A stretch of DNA of 6,016 bases from Ferruginibacter sp. (GTDB lineage Bacteria > Bacteroidota > Bacteroidia > Chitinophagales > Chitinophagaceae), in the NCBI GenBank assembly GCA_025362765.1, contig JANYFI010000681.1:1-6016 (forward strand), in the 5' to 3' direction. Within the stretch, counting starts at the first letter, position 1. The number at the start of each line of letters is the position of its first letter. Below the pieces are notes generated by a model. That model saw nothing but the letters and a program-made list of their open reading frames with translations, was not told the origin of the DNA and searched no databases. Position numbers and translations under genes: made by a program. Below are positions 5,081 to 6,016 of this stretch, piece by piece.

Positions 5081-5948
5081 GGGAATCTGCAATTTGAAGC
5101 AGTACACCCGCCGATTGTTTTATCCAGCTAGGCTCCTCCCTGTTCCATTTGTATTTTTTGGAAATAATATTTTCAAGCAATTGCTGCCCCATAACAGCCT
5201 GGTCTTTGTTGAAAAAACAATCGATCCATTTTTTACTAAGTTTATCTTTATTATTTACTGATATCCCGCCCTGGTACCATTTAAAACAGCTGGGGATTCC
5301 ATAAAAAGAAATTACCTTTTCGTTTCGGTCGCCATTGTCCTGAAAAAATTTATTGTAAAAAAGAACACATTGAATCACGCGGCTTTTAATTTCGCTGTCT
5401 GTTTCTAAATGAGTGGGTTTTATTCTCCATTTATTATTGGTTGGATAAAATGGGTCGTCGCTAACTGTTTTATGCTTTTTACCATCCGCCATATATTTCA
5501 CTGGTTTATCTTTTCCCGCTTTTAATAACAGGCTTTTAACACCGACGGCATCTATTGTGATGTCTGTTGCTCCACCGTTGTCAAAAACAAGGTGAATGAT
5601 TTTTGCTTTTTCATCCATTTTCCATTTACCCGTTTTCATATTGTCCCGTGGGTTTTGCACCATCACCCCATCATCAAAAAAGGTGTACCCACGAAAAGGT
5701 ATTTCAAGATCACCATTACCGGTACCGCTATTTAAAATTCCATCATCTACATCCTCTTTGTTTTCCCAACGCTGACAAAGTAATTGTGAGATACTGTTGC
5801 CGGAAGACATGTATTCCAGTGAGGGAGCAATACTGTCAGCAACTATTTTTTTTTGAGCCGTTTTACCGCCTTCATCATTGCAACTACAAAACAAGACAGC
5901 GATCACAAAAGCAACGGATAACGTATTTTTCAAAGTATTTTTTTTCAA
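5073..5948 (-). CDS. Putative two-part lipoprotein of unknown function (291 aa)
   Basis: A lipoprotein signal opens the protein: basic Lys residues, a hydrophobic stretch (residues 10-20) and L-F-C-S-C, with Cys23 the likely lipidated residue. Asn-Asp-Glu follows; acidic residues there are typical of surface-exposed Bacteroidota lipoproteins, so outer-surface display is possible (inference). Residues about 53-142 look lipocalin-like: L-L-C-Q-R-W-E (56-62), F-F-D-D-G (90-94), G-K-W-K-M-D (107-112) and I-I-H-L-V-F (117-122). Residues about 172-291 are a helical-looking region with W-R-I-K-P, R-V-I-Q-C-V-L-F-Y, G-I-P-S-C-F-K-W-Y and W-I-D-C-F, containing three Cys (194, 221, 244). I recall similar proteins in Chitinophagaceae without known function. 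No ATG is available: the start is TTG at 5948 or the in-frame TTG at 5933. It converges on rpe with an 8-base overlap, stop TAG inside the last codons of rpe. Confidence 0.83.
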   Translation of the reverse strand: MKKNTLKNTLSVAFVIAVLFCSCNDEGGKTAQKKIVADSIAPSLEYMSSGNSISQLLCQRWENKEDVDDGILNSGTGNGDLEIPFRGYTFFDDGVMVQNPRDNMKTGKWKMDEKAKIIHLVFDNGGATDITIDAVGVKSLLLKAGKDKPVKYMADGKKHKTVSDDPFYPTNNKWRIKPTHLETDSEIKSRVIQCVLFYNKFFQDNGDRNEKVISFYGIPSCFKWYQGGISVNNKDKLSKKWIDCFFNKDQAVMGQQLLENIISKKYKWNREEPSWIKQSAGVLLQIADSLK

Positions 5949-5953
5949 AATTA
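5946..5953 (-). promoter_or_regulatory. Possible Bacteroidota -7 box overlapping the first TTG start of the 291-aa gene
   Basis: The minus strand reads TAATTTTG, an exact TAnnTTTG match whose last three bases are the TTG at 5948-5946. TTT, close to the -33 TTG, stands 19 bases upstream. If used, transcription would start after 5946 and the TTG at 5933 would be the initiation codon, nearly leaderless. Confidence 0.35.
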
Positions 5954-6016
5954 ATGAGAAGCTGTCAAATTAAAACCCGTCGCCTGATTAAAACATAAAA
6001 TATTTATCTTCATGCA

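Noticed and set aside
5603..5998. 131-codon plus-strand open frame opposite the 5' part of the 291-aa lipoprotein gene
   Set aside because: Composition is rich in His, Phe, Arg and Cys as in antisense shadows; the minus-strand frame has a lipobox and structured motifs.
5988..6016. TATCTTCA near the right edge as a promoter, and a few open codons on the minus strand there as the end of another gene
   Set aside because: The box differs from TAnnTTTG at two positions, and the codon run is too short to identify; nothing in the window confirms either.

Overview
The window looks like an ordinary chromosomal stretch of a Bacteroidota bacterium, most likely a Chitinophagaceae-type member of Sphingobacteriia/Chitinophagia. 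Support comes from an AT-rich genome with AT-rich spacers, no clear Shine-Dalgarno sequences, several upstream boxes matching the Bacteroidota -7 promoter consensus TAnnTTTG, lipoproteins with Bacteroidota-style lipoboxes (SSC, CSC), a type IX secretion (T9SS) C-terminal sorting domain, and protein families I associate with this group. Genus and species cannot be told from the sequence.

Layout. Bases 1-76 hold the 5' end of infA (translation initiation factor IF-1) on the minus strand, too short for standard ORF calling but recognisable; it runs out of the window to the left. Diverging from it is a 225-aa lipoprotein gene (164-841, +). A roughly 280-base spacer follows, with a cluster of hairpins resembling a decayed REP-type repeat (867-971) and a convergent terminator (1020-1057). 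Two minus-strand genes come next: a 135-aa conserved protein of unknown function (1121-1528) and a secreted 304-aa protein joining a plastocyanin-like blue-copper domain to a T9SS sorting domain (1625-2539). The latter has a perfect 11-bp inverted repeat just upstream of its start.

On the plus strand follow a YfcE/MJ0936-family metallophosphoesterase (2656-3177), a 312-base AT-rich spacer with a possible 27-aa membrane microprotein on the minus strand (3320-3403), a TPR lipoprotein (3490-4290) and ribulose-phosphate 3-epimerase, rpe (4433-5080). A 291-aa lipoprotein gene (5073-5948, -) converges on rpe and overlaps its stop by 8 bases. The last 68 bases hold that gene's upstream region and nothing else I can support.

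The genes do not form one pathway. Most have their own promoter-like box and are separated by spacers, so this reads as single-gene transcription units: housekeeping (infA, rpe), a phosphoesterase, and four or five envelope or secreted proteins. I found no CRISPR array, transposase, tRNA, rRNA, phage gene or defence system, and no multi-gene novel system. The points most worth following up are the copper-protein/T9SS architecture with its upstream palindrome, the hairpin cluster, two uncertain start codons and the candidate microprotein.
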